DNA from: Paenibacillus sp. PK3_47
Lineage (GTDB): Bacteria; Bacillota; Bacilli; Paenibacillales; Paenibacillaceae
Assembly: GCF_023520895.1 (NCBI RefSeq)
Contig: NZ_CP026029.1
Span: 3,348,001 to 3,412,000, forward strand
Direction: 5' to 3'
Length of the DNA stretch: 64,000 bases
The position numbers were made by a program, and so were the translations under genes. Under the pieces are notes generated by a model that was not told the DNA's origin, did not search any database, and saw nothing but the letters and a program-made list of their open reading frames with translations. How positions within the stretch are numbered: position 1 is the stretch's first letter; each line of letters opens with the position of its first letter. Shown in pieces: positions 16,359 to 24,072 of the stretch.

Positions 16359-17678
16359 ATGACAACGCATGAACAACAAGAGATAGGTCGTCAGGAGGCG
16401 GGGTTATTCTTCAGCCGCAATCTGCTGGAATGGTACCACAGGCAGAAACGGGATCTGCCCTGGCGGCGCCACCGGAATCCGTATTACATCTGGATTTCGG
16501 AAATTATGCTGCAGCAGACAAGAGTAGATACGGTGATCCCTTATTTCAACCGCTTCATTGAGCGCTTTCCCACGGTGGAGTCGCTGGCTGATGCACCGGA
16601 AGAGGATGTGCTTAAATGCTGGGAAGGACTGGGCTACTATTCGCGTGCCCGGAATCTGCAGCATGCGGCAAGGCAGGTAAAGGAGCTGTACGGCGGACAG
16701 GTCCCGGATGACCGGGATGCCGTCTTCGGGCTGAAGGGCGTCGGCCCCTACACGGCCGGGGCGATTCTCAGCATTGCCTTCAACCGGCCTGAGCCGGCGG
16801 TGGACGGCAATGTGATGCGGGTGCTGTCCCGCTTCTTCCTGCTGGAAGATGATATTGCCAAGGGACCCACCCGCGTGAAGATGGAGCGCCTGGCGGCAGC
16901 GCTGATCCCGGAGGGGGAAGCCTCGCATTTCAATCAGGCGCTGATGGAGCTCGGGGCGCTCGTCTGCACCCCGAAATCACCGCGCTGCCTCACCTGCCCG
17001 GTGATGGAGCACTGCGCCGCGCGCCTGGCGGGCTGCGAGACATCGCTGCCCGTCAAGACCAAGGCCAAGCCGCCGCGCCCGGAGGAGCGGCTGACGGCCC
17101 TGATTGCCGGCCGCGGGGAACACGCGGGCCGGGTGCTCATCCGGCAGCGGCCGGCCAGCGGGCTTTTGGCCCGCATGTGGGAGCTGCCGCACTGGCTGGC
17201 GCCGCCTGCGGAGGGCGGCGCACCCGGCGCGCAGCTGCCGGAGGCCGCTGCGCTGGACCGGCTGCGCCGGTCCCTGCGGCAGGCCGGGATCTTCGCCCGG
17301 CCTGAGGAGCACTGGATGGCTGCGGAGCATACATTCAGCCATATTGTGTGGACCCTGCAGGTGTACCGCTGCAGGGAGGAGGATGCTCCCGCGCTGCCGC
17401 TGGCGGCAGAAGCGCGGGCTGCCTACGCGGCCGCGGAGCAGGCCGGCGGCGCGGAATCTGCGGCGGGGGCTGCTCCCGCCGGTCTGTTCGCGTACGGCGG
17501 GGGGCCGTCCGGCAGCACACAGGCGCAGATTGAGCCGTTCGAAGACGGCGGCGCAAGTCCCGAGGATGCCGGGGCGATCCGCTGGATCAACCGCGGGGAT
17601 ATGGAGAACTATGCTTTTCCGAACGTGTTCCTTAAGCTGCTGAACGCTTATTTTGATGAACTGGATAATGAGAAGTAG
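16359..17678 (+). CDS. mutY: A/G-specific adenine glycosylase with an enlarged C-terminal domain
   Basis: Removes adenine mispaired with 8-oxoguanine. The HhH-GPD core has LPWRRHRNPYYIWISEIMLQQTRVDTVIPYF with the catalytic Glu, the hairpin LKGVGPYTAGAILSIAF, and the catalytic Asp in PAVDGNVMRV. The [4Fe-4S] ligands follow C-x6-C-x2-C-x5-C in CTPKSPRCLTCPVMEHC. The C-terminal MutT-like domain reads 8-oxoG. At 439 residues it is longer than the usual roughly 350-370 because of an Ala/Gly/Pro-rich, very G+C-rich insertion at about residues 343-405. It runs with acpS and ends at a strong terminator. Confidence 0.95.
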   Translation: MTTHEQQEIGRQEAGLFFSRNLLEWYHRQKRDLPWRRHRNPYYIWISEIMLQQTRVDTVIPYFNRFIERFPTVESLADAPEEDVLKCWEGLGYYSRARNLQHAARQVKELYGGQVPDDRDAVFGLKGVGPYTAGAILSIAFNRPEPAVDGNVMRVLSRFFLLEDDIAKGPTRVKMERLAAALIPEGEASHFNQALMELGALVCTPKSPRCLTCPVMEHCAARLAGCETSLPVKTKAKPPRPEERLTALIAGRGEHAGRVLIRQRPASGLLARMWELPHWLAPPAEGGAPGAQLPEAAALDRLRRSLRQAGIFARPEEHWMAAEHTFSHIVWTLQVYRCREEDAPALPLAAEARAAYAAAEQAGGAESAAGAAPAGLFAYGGGPSGSTQAQIEPFEDGGASPEDAGAIRWINRGDMENYAFPNVFLKLLNAYFDELDNEK

Positions 17679-17693
17679 TATATAACACACAAC

Positions 17694-17735
17694 AAAACGG
17701 CTGTGCGTATCCCTTACAGGATGGCACAGCCGTTT
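17694..17735. terminator. Bidirectional terminator between mutY and sodA
   Basis: AAAACGGCTGTGC pairs with GCACAGCCGTTT across a 17-base loop; A-run left, T-run right, between convergent genes. Confidence 0.88.
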
Positions 17736-17787
17736 CGGTTGTAGCTATGGAGATAAGATCAGTTAAGCGGCTGAGCCGCAGGAGATC

Positions 17788-18396
17788 TTATTTTGCGCTT
17801 TCGTAGCGTTTGCCGACTTCTTCCCAGTTCACAACATTCCAGAACGCTTTGATGTAATCAGGGCGTTTGTTCTGGTAGTTCAGGTAGTAAGCGTGCTCCC
17901 ATACATCGATGCCGAGGATCGGAGTAGCGCCTTCGCTGATCGGGTTGTCCTGGTTAGGAGTGCTGGTTACAGCCAGCTTGCCGTCTTTAACAACGAGCCA
18001 AGCCCAGCCGCTGCCAAAACGGGTAGTTGCCGCAGCAGCAAAATCTTCTTTGAATTTGTCGAATCCGCCAAGCTCGCTGTCAATTGCAGCTGCCAGAGCG
18101 CCGGTTGGTGCGCCGCCGCCGTTCGGTCCGATCACTTCCCAGAACAAAGTGTGGTTAGCATGTCCGCCGCCGTTGTTGCGCACAGCAGTACGGATAGCTT
18201 CCGGTACAGCATTCAGGTCAGTAAGGAGCTCTTCAATGCTTTTGTCTTGCAGTTCGGGTGCCTTTTCCAGTGCGGCGTTCAGGTTCGTCACGTAGGTGTT
18301 GTGGTGCCTGTCATGGTGAATTTCCATCGTCAATGCGTCGATGTGCGGTTCAAGAGCGTTGTTTGGATAAGGAAGTGCCGGTAATTGAAATGCCAT
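17788..18396 (-). CDS. sodA: Superoxide dismutase, Mn (or cambialistic Mn/Fe)
   Basis: A 202-residue cytoplasmic enzyme that dismutates superoxide to peroxide and oxygen. Metal ligands are His27 (MEIHHDRHH), His82 (ANHTLFW), Asp164 and His168 ([20 protein letters not shown]). The glutamine in TPNQDNPIS is placed as in Mn enzymes. [10 protein letters not shown] is a family hallmark. A GGAGGGA SD precedes the ATG. A second SOD of different architecture is encoded at 24073-25260. It is transcribed alone, with a 640-base upstream gap. Confidence 0.97.
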   Translation of the reverse strand: MAFQLPALPYPNNALEPHIDALTMEIHHDRHHNTYVTNLNAALEKAPELQDKSIEELLTDLNAVPEAIRTAVRNNGGGHANHTLFWEVIGPNGGGAPTGALAAAIDSELGGFDKFKEDFAAAATTRFGSGWAWLVVKDGKLAVTSTPNQDNPISEGATPILGIDVWEHAYYLNYQNKRPDYIKAFWNVVNWEEVGKRYESAK

Positions 18397-19035
18397 GGAA
18401 AAATCCCTCCTGAGTAATTTTAATATAGATAAAGAATTTTGGCGGTCTTTGCGTCAAAACCCCTTATTTCCGATGTATCTCATAGGTTATGTACCCGTTA
18501 AGATACTCTAATTAAACCGTATCTGGAACAATAATGCAACATTAAACAAACATAAGTGTTTGAAAAGTAACCCCGGCTTAAAAGCTGACGGGAAATGTAA
18601 ATGGTGTGTTAAACTTATAAAAAGCTGCTGGGCGTATATATGAAAGTCTATTTTCTCCCTTTTAAAAGGAATTATACAAAGATATTCAATGTAAACGCTT
18701 CATATCAAGCGCTTTCAAAAGAAAAATGATGATATCACGAGAAAAGTATGCTTTAATAGACTTAAAAGCAGGTATTCCTCGGTTTTTGCAGATTGGAGAT
18801 ATTTACGGCTGGTTAACACCCGGTTAATAATCTTTGATCGGTAAGAAAAGCCCCGCATGGATGGATTCGTGATTTCTTCGATTAGCATTTACTTTTTTGA
18901 TGATTCGATGATTTCCCCGAAAGACATCTGTTTTTGTGTTTTTTGCTTTTCTTATTGCTTTTTTCCTCGCCACACTGTTAAGGGAACTCCTTCTTTTTGT
19001 AAAATTCTAAGCCATAGAAAAGGGAGATTTAAAGA
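18397..19035. other. Long intergenic region upstream of sodA, no gene seen
   Basis: This 639-base, AT-rich stretch holds no frame with coding character or a good SD. It contains two cre-like partial motifs, ATGTAAACGCTT at 18689-18700 and AAGCGCTTTCA at 18707-18717, which only partly match the CcpA consensus. The right end carries the SD of the GNAT gene (AAAGGGAG). The sodA promoter must lie at its left end; TTGACG occurs there on the minus strand without a clear -10 at the right distance. Confidence 0.5.
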
Positions 19036-19455
19036 ATGCACGTTCGTTCCTTTCAATTAAGCGACGTTACCCCTGTGACTGAACTGCTGCAAACCGCATT
19101 GTCGGAAGAATGTTTCGAGAGCACAATCGAGCCTTTCTCCAGGCAGCTTTCATGGGATTCCGATCTCATTGTAGTTGCTGAGGATGAAGGAGAGCTGGTT
19201 GGTGCGCTGATTGGTACGATCGAGAAGAATCATGGCTGTTATTTCCGCATTGCCATCCATCCGGATTACCGCCGCAGAGGAATCGGCAGAAGTCTTGTAT
19301 CAGCGATGGAGAACAGGTTTCAGGCGCGCAAGGTCAGCGGCATTTATGTAGCTGTCGATGAGCATAATTCCTTCGCCCTGCCGCTCTATGAAGCAATGGG
19401 ATATGACGAGAATCACATCTTCAAATCCGTACGCAAGCTCAGCATTGTCGGATAA
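19036..19455 (+). CDS. GNAT N-acetyltransferase (RimI-like)
   Basis: A 139-residue single-domain acetyltransferase. The acetyl-CoA-binding motif is IAIHPDYRRRGIGRSLVSAME (R-x-x-G-x-G/A, about residues 75-95), after a beta-hairpin AEDEGELVGALIGTIE. It ends with SFALPLYEAMGYDENHIFKSVRKL, the usual motif B. An AAAGGGAG SD precedes the ATG. The substrate is unknown. A terminator follows at 19542-19592, so it is monocistronic. Confidence 0.87.
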   Translation: MHVRSFQLSDVTPVTELLQTALSEECFESTIEPFSRQLSWDSDLIVVAEDEGELVGALIGTIEKNHGCYFRIAIHPDYRRRGIGRSLVSAMENRFQARKVSGIYVAVDEHNSFALPLYEAMGYDENHIFKSVRKLSIVG

Positions 19456-19541
19456 TTTACTTTCTTTCGGGTACTGCGTAAGCGGAAACATTTTCTAGAT
19501 TAGAGAACTATAGCGACTTGCATAGTCTGTTCCATTATACT

Positions 19542-19592
19542 AAAGCATATCTTCCCGCAATCCATTGCAAATGGGCGGGAGATATGCTTTTC
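19542..19592 (+). terminator. Rho-independent terminator after the GNAT gene
   Basis: AAAGCATATCT-TCCCGC pairs with GCGGGA-GATATGCTTT across a 14-17-base loop, followed by T residues. Confidence 0.85.
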
Positions 19593-19638
19593 TATTGTTA
19601 TAGTTATGTTTTACCAAATATAAGCAAGAAGGTGGCAC

Positions 19639-20256
19639 ATGGAACGGGAGCTTGAAGGAGAACTCATGCGGGGGCGCAAGCAAAGATACCGCTCCAGTAC
19701 CCATAACCGCCGGGGACCCGGACTCAGAAACAAATGGGTGATGGAGCTGCGGGACTGGATTTTTACTGCCCTCATTGTTTTTGCGCTGATGTCGCTGCTT
19801 AACCTGTTTGTATTTAACGTATCAACCGTTGTCGGGAAGTCGATGCAGCCGACGCTGATTGAAGGCGAGAAGCTGATTGTCAATAAAATTGCGTTAAGCT
19901 TTGCAAACCCGGGGCGCGGGGATATTGTTGTCCTTCATGATCCGAGCACCGGTCCGGACCGCAAGGAATTTCTGGTGAAGCGGGTGATCGCCATCCCCGG
20001 AGATATTGTAGAGGTGCGGGACCACAAGCTGTATGTTAACGGCAAGTTAGCCGATGAACCGTATACGGATACAGAGATTGAAGATCCTGATTTTTCGGAG
20101 CTGACGGTGGAAGCCGGTTCCTATTTTGTGATGGGGGATAACCGCCATGCCGGGGCCAGCAAAGACAGCCGTTACTTCGGCGCTGTTCCGCAAGACCGCA
20201 TCGTCGGCAAGGCTGCATATATATGGTGGCCGCTGTCCAAGCTTAATGCGTTGTGA
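19639..20256 (+). CDS. lepB: Signal peptidase I
   Basis: A 205-residue membrane protease that cleaves Sec/Tat signal peptides outside the membrane. One N-terminal helix (about residues 38-62) follows an unusually long basic cytoplasmic tail. The catalytic pair is Ser68 (VGKSMQPTL) and Lys114 (EFLVKRVIAIPGD). The C-terminal boxes VMGDNRHAGASKDSRYFG are complete. A GAAGGTGG SD precedes the ATG. The single-span form is the Gram-positive SipS type. It is followed after 33 bases by queG, possibly co-transcribed. Confidence 0.95.
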   Translation: MERELEGELMRGRKQRYRSSTHNRRGPGLRNKWVMELRDWIFTALIVFALMSLLNLFVFNVSTVVGKSMQPTLIEGEKLIVNKIALSFANPGRGDIVVLHDPSTGPDRKEFLVKRVIAIPGDIVEVRDHKLYVNGKLADEPYTDTEIEDPDFSELTVEAGSYFVMGDNRHAGASKDSRYFGAVPQDRIVGKAAYIWWPLSKLNAL

Positions 20257-20289
20257 ATGATATATATATAGTGAAAAGGAGCAGGCGAA

Positions 20290-21528
20290 ATGAACATGAA
20301 CACTCAGTCACCCTACGCTCCCCCGCCTTCCAAGTGGGACAATCTCAAAGCTGAAATCAAGGCTGCGGCAGCAGAGCTGGGTATTGACGATATCGGCTTT
20401 ACAACGGCAGATCCTTTTCTATATTTGAAGAACATCCTTCAGGAGCACAGGGATAACGGGTATGAATCCGGTTTTGAGGAGCCTGATCTGGAGAAAAGAA
20501 CAGTTCCGGCCCTGAAGAACGGAGTGCCGCAGTCGATCATTTCCATTGCGGTAGCCTATCCGTCCAAAATGGAGAACCCGCCCAAATCCGAACCGGGTGC
20601 ACGGCGCGGCATTCTGGCCAGGGCTTCGTGGGGCAGAGACTATCATCATGTGCTGCGAGAAGCACTGGCAAAGCTTGAGATTTTCATCCGTGAGCGGGTT
20701 CCGGATGCAGTGATGGAGAGTATGGTTGATACCGGCGTACTGGTGGACAGAGCGGTGGCAGAGCGTTCCGGAATCGGCTTCAGCGGCAAGAACTGCTCCA
20801 TTATTTCGCCCAAATGGGGCTCCTGGATCTATCTCGGGGAGATGGTCACAAGTATCCCGTTTCCCCCGGATGCACCGGTAGAGGAGGGCTGCGGGGATTG
20901 CACCAAGTGTATTGATGCTTGTCCCACCGGAGCGCTTGTAGGTCCGGGGCAGCTTAATGCCCAGGCCTGTATCTCGTATCTGACGCAGACCAAGGGCTTT
21001 TTAAGCGATGAATATATGACCAAGATCGGCAACCGGCTGTACGGCTGTGATACGTGCCAGATTGTCTGCCCGAAGAACCGCGGGAAGAGCTGGAACCACC
21101 GTCCGGAGCTTCAGCCGGATCCGGAGGTTGTCAAACCGCTGCTGCTGCCCATCCTGGAGCTCAGCAACCGCGAGTTCAAGGAGAAATTCGGCACAAGCTC
21201 GGCAGCCTGGCGGGGCAAAAAGCCGATCCAGCGCAATGCAGTGATCGCGCTCGGCAATTTCAAGGAAGCTGCGGCAGTTCCGAAGCTGACAGAGATTGTG
21301 CTGCGGGAACCCCGTCCGGAAATGCGCGGCGCTGCAGCCTGGGCGCTCGGCCGGATCGGCGGCGCGGATGCGCTTGCGGCGCTTAAGCGTTCCTTGCAGG
21401 GAGAAGAGGATACTGAGGTAAGGGAGCTGGCACAGGCTGCGCTGGAGAAGCTGGAGAAGCTGGAGCAGCAGGGTGAGCAGGACAAGCAGAGCAAGCTGTT
21501 ACAGGCGGAAGGAGACGGACAGGCGTGA
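20290..21528 (+). CDS. queG: Epoxyqueuosine reductase
   Basis: A 412-residue cobalamin- and iron-sulfur-dependent enzyme performing the last step of queuosine synthesis in tRNA. VDTGVLVDRAVAERSGIGF contains the catalytic Asp. Two ferredoxin-type clusters are formed by Cys201/204/207/211 (CGDCTKCIDACP) and Cys253/256/260 (CDTCQIVCP), with a further Cys at 227. The C-terminus (about 310-395) is a HEAT/PBS-lyase-like repeat, IQRNAVIALGNF and MRGAAAWALGRIGG, as in Bacillus QueG, ending in a charged Glu/Gln tail. It overlaps ogt by one to four bases. Confidence 0.95.
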   Translation: MNMNTQSPYAPPPSKWDNLKAEIKAAAAELGIDDIGFTTADPFLYLKNILQEHRDNGYESGFEEPDLEKRTVPALKNGVPQSIISIAVAYPSKMENPPKSEPGARRGILARASWGRDYHHVLREALAKLEIFIRERVPDAVMESMVDTGVLVDRAVAERSGIGFSGKNCSIISPKWGSWIYLGEMVTSIPFPPDAPVEEGCGDCTKCIDACPTGALVGPGQLNAQACISYLTQTKGFLSDEYMTKIGNRLYGCDTCQIVCPKNRGKSWNHRPELQPDPEVVKPLLLPILELSNREFKEKFGTSSAAWRGKKPIQRNAVIALGNFKEAAAVPKLTEIVLREPRPEMRGAAAWALGRIGGADALAALKRSLQGEEDTEVRELAQAALEKLEKLEQQGEQDKQSKLLQAEGDGQA

Positions 21529-22088
21529 TGAAGAGGGCAAAGGAGTCTGACACAGCTCCCGGGACAGCTGTCTATTATACGGAGATGGAGTCTCCGATCG
21601 GTCCGCTGACACTGTGTGCAACAGAAGCCGGGCTCTGCCTGATTGAATTTGGCACCATGGTTAATACAAGAAAGCGGATCGAGAAGTGGCTGGCAGCACA
21701 TATGGGACAAGCTGTGCTGATGGCGGATGACCTTAAGCTAAACATGGCGAAAACACAGCTTGAGGATTATTTTGCCGGACGGCTCAAGGACTTCGCACTG
21801 GCGCTGGACATGCGAGGGACGGCATTCCAGCTGCGGGTATGGGAGGCGCTGTGCAGTATTCCTTACGGAGCTTCGGTTTCCTACAAGGATATTGCGGTGC
21901 AAATAGGAAATCCCCAGGCCGTGCGGGCAGTGGGCGGGGCGAACAACCGTAATCCTGTGCCGGTTGTTGTCCCCTGCCACAGAGTTATTGGTGCCGGAGG
22001 GGCGATGGTGGGCTATGGCGGAGGACTGGACATCAAAACCTCCCTGCTTGAGCTCGAAGCGCTGCAGGCCGGAACTCTTCTATTTTGA
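21528..22088 (+). CDS. ogt: Methylated-DNA-[protein]-cysteine S-methyltransferase
   Basis: About 186 residues; a suicide repair protein that takes the alkyl group from O6-alkylguanine or O4-alkylthymine. The acceptor Cys150 lies in PVPVVVPCHRVIG. The helix-turn-helix segment is GTAFQLRVWEALCSIPYGASVSYKDIA with the arginine finger in AVRAVGGANNRNP. There is no Ada-type N-terminal domain. The ATG at 21528 overlaps the queG stop (TGATG), with GTG 21525 as alternative; AAGGAG lies inside queG. Translational coupling is likely. Confidence 0.94.
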   Translation: MKRAKESDTAPGTAVYYTEMESPIGPLTLCATEAGLCLIEFGTMVNTRKRIEKWLAAHMGQAVLMADDLKLNMAKTQLEDYFAGRLKDFALALDMRGTAFQLRVWEALCSIPYGASVSYKDIAVQIGNPQAVRAVGGANNRNPVPVVVPCHRVIGAGGAMVGYGGGLDIKTSLLELEALQAGTLLF

Positions 22089-22189
22089 ACCGCGGGATTT
22101 ACCAATTGCTGTCCAGTTCTTGAAATGCTATGATAGATTCGCGTGCCCCTGGCGGGCCGCAGACAACTGAGTACAGAGGTGGACATCGG

Positions 22190-22444
22190 ATGAATATTGT
22201 ATGGCCTATTATTACGCTTGTTGTAGGTCTGATCGGCGGATTCTTCATCGGGGTATATTATCTGCGCAGACAAATGACAACGATGCAGAATGATCCGGAA
22301 ATGCTGCAAAAGGTTGCCAAGCAAATGGGCTACAACCTGAACAGCAAGCAAATGCAGCGTGCCCAGCAGATGATGAAGAACGGCAATCAGCAGCCTGGAC
22401 GTGCACCTGCAGCGAACAGAGCCCAGGGCCGCAAAAGAAAATAA
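22190..22444 (+). CDS. yneF: YneF family small membrane protein (UPF0154)
   Basis: An 84-residue protein with one N-terminal helix (IVWPIITLVVGLIGGFFIGVYYL) and a cytoplasmic tail with the family block MQNDPEMLQKVAKQMGY followed by QMQRAQQMMKN and a basic Gln/Arg-rich end. This layout is that of the uncharacterised YneF/UPF0154 family found across Firmicutes. The ATG at 22190 has AGAGGTGG before it. It lies between ogt and folE on the same strand. Function unknown. Confidence 0.9.
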   Translation: MNIVWPIITLVVGLIGGFFIGVYYLRRQMTTMQNDPEMLQKVAKQMGYNLNSKQMQRAQQMMKNGNQQPGRAPAANRAQGRKRK

Positions 22445-22493
22445 CCGGGCCCGGATATAGTAAATATAAGCGGGTGCGGAAGGGGGAGGTTTC

Positions 22494-23087
22494 ATGGGGG
22501 GCACCAAGGAATATGTAAACGGCAAGGTTTCGGCCAACAGAGAGCAGATTGAATACCATGTCCAGAAGATATTGGAGTTAATTGGTGAGGACGCGGGCCG
22601 TGAGGGGCTGCTGGAGACACCGGCACGGGTTACACGGATGTATGAAGAGATATTTGGCGGTTATTCAGTAGATCCCCGCGAGGCGCTTGGCGTAACCTTT
22701 GATGAGTCACATGAAGAGCTGGTGATTGTAAAGGATATCGTCTATTACAGCCAGTGTGAGCATCATATGGCTCCTTTCTTCGGCAAGGTTCATATCGGCT
22801 ATGTCCCAAGCGGCCGCATTGCCGGACTTAGCAAGCTGGCCCGTCTTGTGGAAGCAGTCAGCCGGCGCCTGCAGGTACAGGAACGCATTACAGCGCAAAT
22901 TGCCGACATTATGGCAGAGGTGCTGAGTCCGCACGGAGTGATGGTCGTCGTCGAGGGTGAACATCTGTGCATGTGCGCCCGCGGGGTGAAGAAGCCCGGC
23001 AGCAAGACTGTCACCATGGCAACCAGAGGCACCTTCCGTGAAGATGCCGCCGCACGCGCGGAGTTCCTGGCCTTGATCAAAGAATAG
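22494..23087 (+). CDS. folE: GTP cyclohydrolase I
   Basis: A 197-residue enzyme that opens GTP to 7,8-dihydroneopterin triphosphate, the entry to folate and possibly to queuosine precursors. Zinc ligands are Cys88 and His91 ([17 protein letters not shown]) and Cys159 ([12 protein letters not shown]). [19 protein letters not shown] at the N-terminus is diagnostic. The SD AGGGGGAGG is strong. Closeness to queG is suggestive, as FolE also feeds the queuosine pathway, but no other que genes are here. Confidence 0.97.
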   Translation: MGGTKEYVNGKVSANREQIEYHVQKILELIGEDAGREGLLETPARVTRMYEEIFGGYSVDPREALGVTFDESHEELVIVKDIVYYSQCEHHMAPFFGKVHIGYVPSGRIAGLSKLARLVEAVSRRLQVQERITAQIADIMAEVLSPHGVMVVVEGEHLCMCARGVKKPGSKTVTMATRGTFREDAAARAEFLALIKE

Positions 23088-23123
23088 AAGACATGGGCTT
23101 GCCCCATTTCTGTATATGATGAA

Positions 23124-23164
23124 GAGCCCTTTCAGCACTGCAAAGTGACTGGAGGGGCTTTTTA
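23124..23164 (+). terminator. Rho-independent terminator after folE
   Basis: AGCCCTTTCAGCACT pairs (with G-U pairs and one bulge) with AGTGACTGGAGGGGCT, then five T residues. Confidence 0.82.
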
Positions 23165-23507
23165 CTTCGTTCTTGTATATAAGTCTGATTAGAACATATC
23201 TTTTCATCCGTTAGTGTGTTCTTGCGGCGGCCGAAAGTGTTAGTTTTGTACTGGAATGCATGTCGTGCAGTAGAAGCCTTGCAAAACGGCTTCAAATTCC
23301 GTTCTTTTGCACTTCGTACAAACGATTAGATTTCATTTTTATCCAGAATTTGTGCTGAACAAGTGTAGAAAGTGTTATGGAACGGTGGCCACTCCCCCTC
23401 AGACCGCCCGGTTGCTCCTATTTCTCATGTGCCACCTGTAACTGCAACTTCTCTACCACACACACTACACACCACACTAAGTCACCTTTTAAAAGGCTGA
23501 GTTAAAC
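23165..23507. other. Gene-free sequence left of repeat copy 2
   Basis: No coding frame or recognisable regulatory element. A (CA)-rich patch (about 23455-23480) precedes the repeat element. Confidence 0.5.
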
Positions 23508-23697
23508 TTTAGCAGGAATTCCTCCACTTAATTTACTCTAAACCCAAGAAATTGCGACGTTAGCGGGAAAATGTCCATTTAAAAATTCGAATTTCGGTAT
23601 CTGAGCAGCGTTTGGGCTGAAATAGACGGAGGAATTCCATGTAAAGATCATAAATGATGAAGAATGATTAAATTAGCTGGAGAAAATCTAACTAATT
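23508..23697 (+). repeat. Intergenic four-palindrome repeat element, copy 2
   Basis: Units at about 23508-23534, 23559-23586, 23621-23647 and 23668-23697; centre spacing about 50, 63 and 51, as in the other copies. Unit 1 contains AGGAATTCCTCCACTTAAT and unit 4 TTAGCTGGAGAAAATCTAAC. The spacer GATCATAAATGATGAAGAAT between units 3 and 4 aligns with copies 3 and 4 and fixes the orientation. This is the most diverged copy in the unit 2-3 spacer. Confidence 0.82.
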
Positions 23698-23745
23698 GTT
23701 GGCGACCACGTCACTGTAACCTATGGATGCTATCCGTATGTCCGC

Positions 23746-23836
23746 TTTAGCCGAAATCAAAGATATTTCTACCTCCAGACCGTCCGTTTGCCAAAACTAG
23801 CTGGAATCAAAGGCATTATTACCTCTCAGTCCTGCC
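23746..23836 (+). repeat. Two imperfect direct repeats, period about 50 bp
   Basis: TTAGCCGAAATCAAAGATAT followed by TTCTACCTCC (from 23746) recurs as CTAGCTGGAATCAAAGGCAT followed by TATTACCTCT (from 23797). It is distinct in sequence from the palindromic element just upstream but has the same 50-bp periodicity. Confidence 0.6.
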
Positions 23837-23906
23837 ATAAGCAACATTGGAGCAAACATGAAGCGCCGTGGATATACGAAATATACTGAAATTAGACTGA
23901 ACCGGC

Positions 23907-24029
23907 GCAGCAGAGATCAGCAGAGATCAGCACAGAGCAGCACAGATTCTGCCCCAGTTCATCCTCAATCTATCCTCGATCAATCCTCAATCTATCCTCA
24001 ATCCATCCTCATCCCATCCGCATTCATCC
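23907..24029 (+). repeat. Two short tandem-repeat tracts
   Basis: GCAGAGATCA-type units (23907-23946) are followed by degenerate ATCCTCAATCT units (about 23960-24029). They immediately precede the 3' end of the minus-strand SOD-fusion gene. A short frame through them encodes only repeats and lacks coding signs. Confidence 0.7.
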
Positions 24030-24072
24030 CCAGTGCAATCCACATCCGGCGCAGAAGAACATTTTACTTTAG

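Noticed and set aside
18689..18718. Tandem CcpA (cre) sites upstream of sodA
   Set aside because: Both motifs match only one half of the cre consensus; too weak to annotate as operators.
18857..19060. 67-codon frame upstream of the GNAT gene
   Set aside because: Phe/Cys-rich product, no SD, overlaps the SD and start of the real gene.
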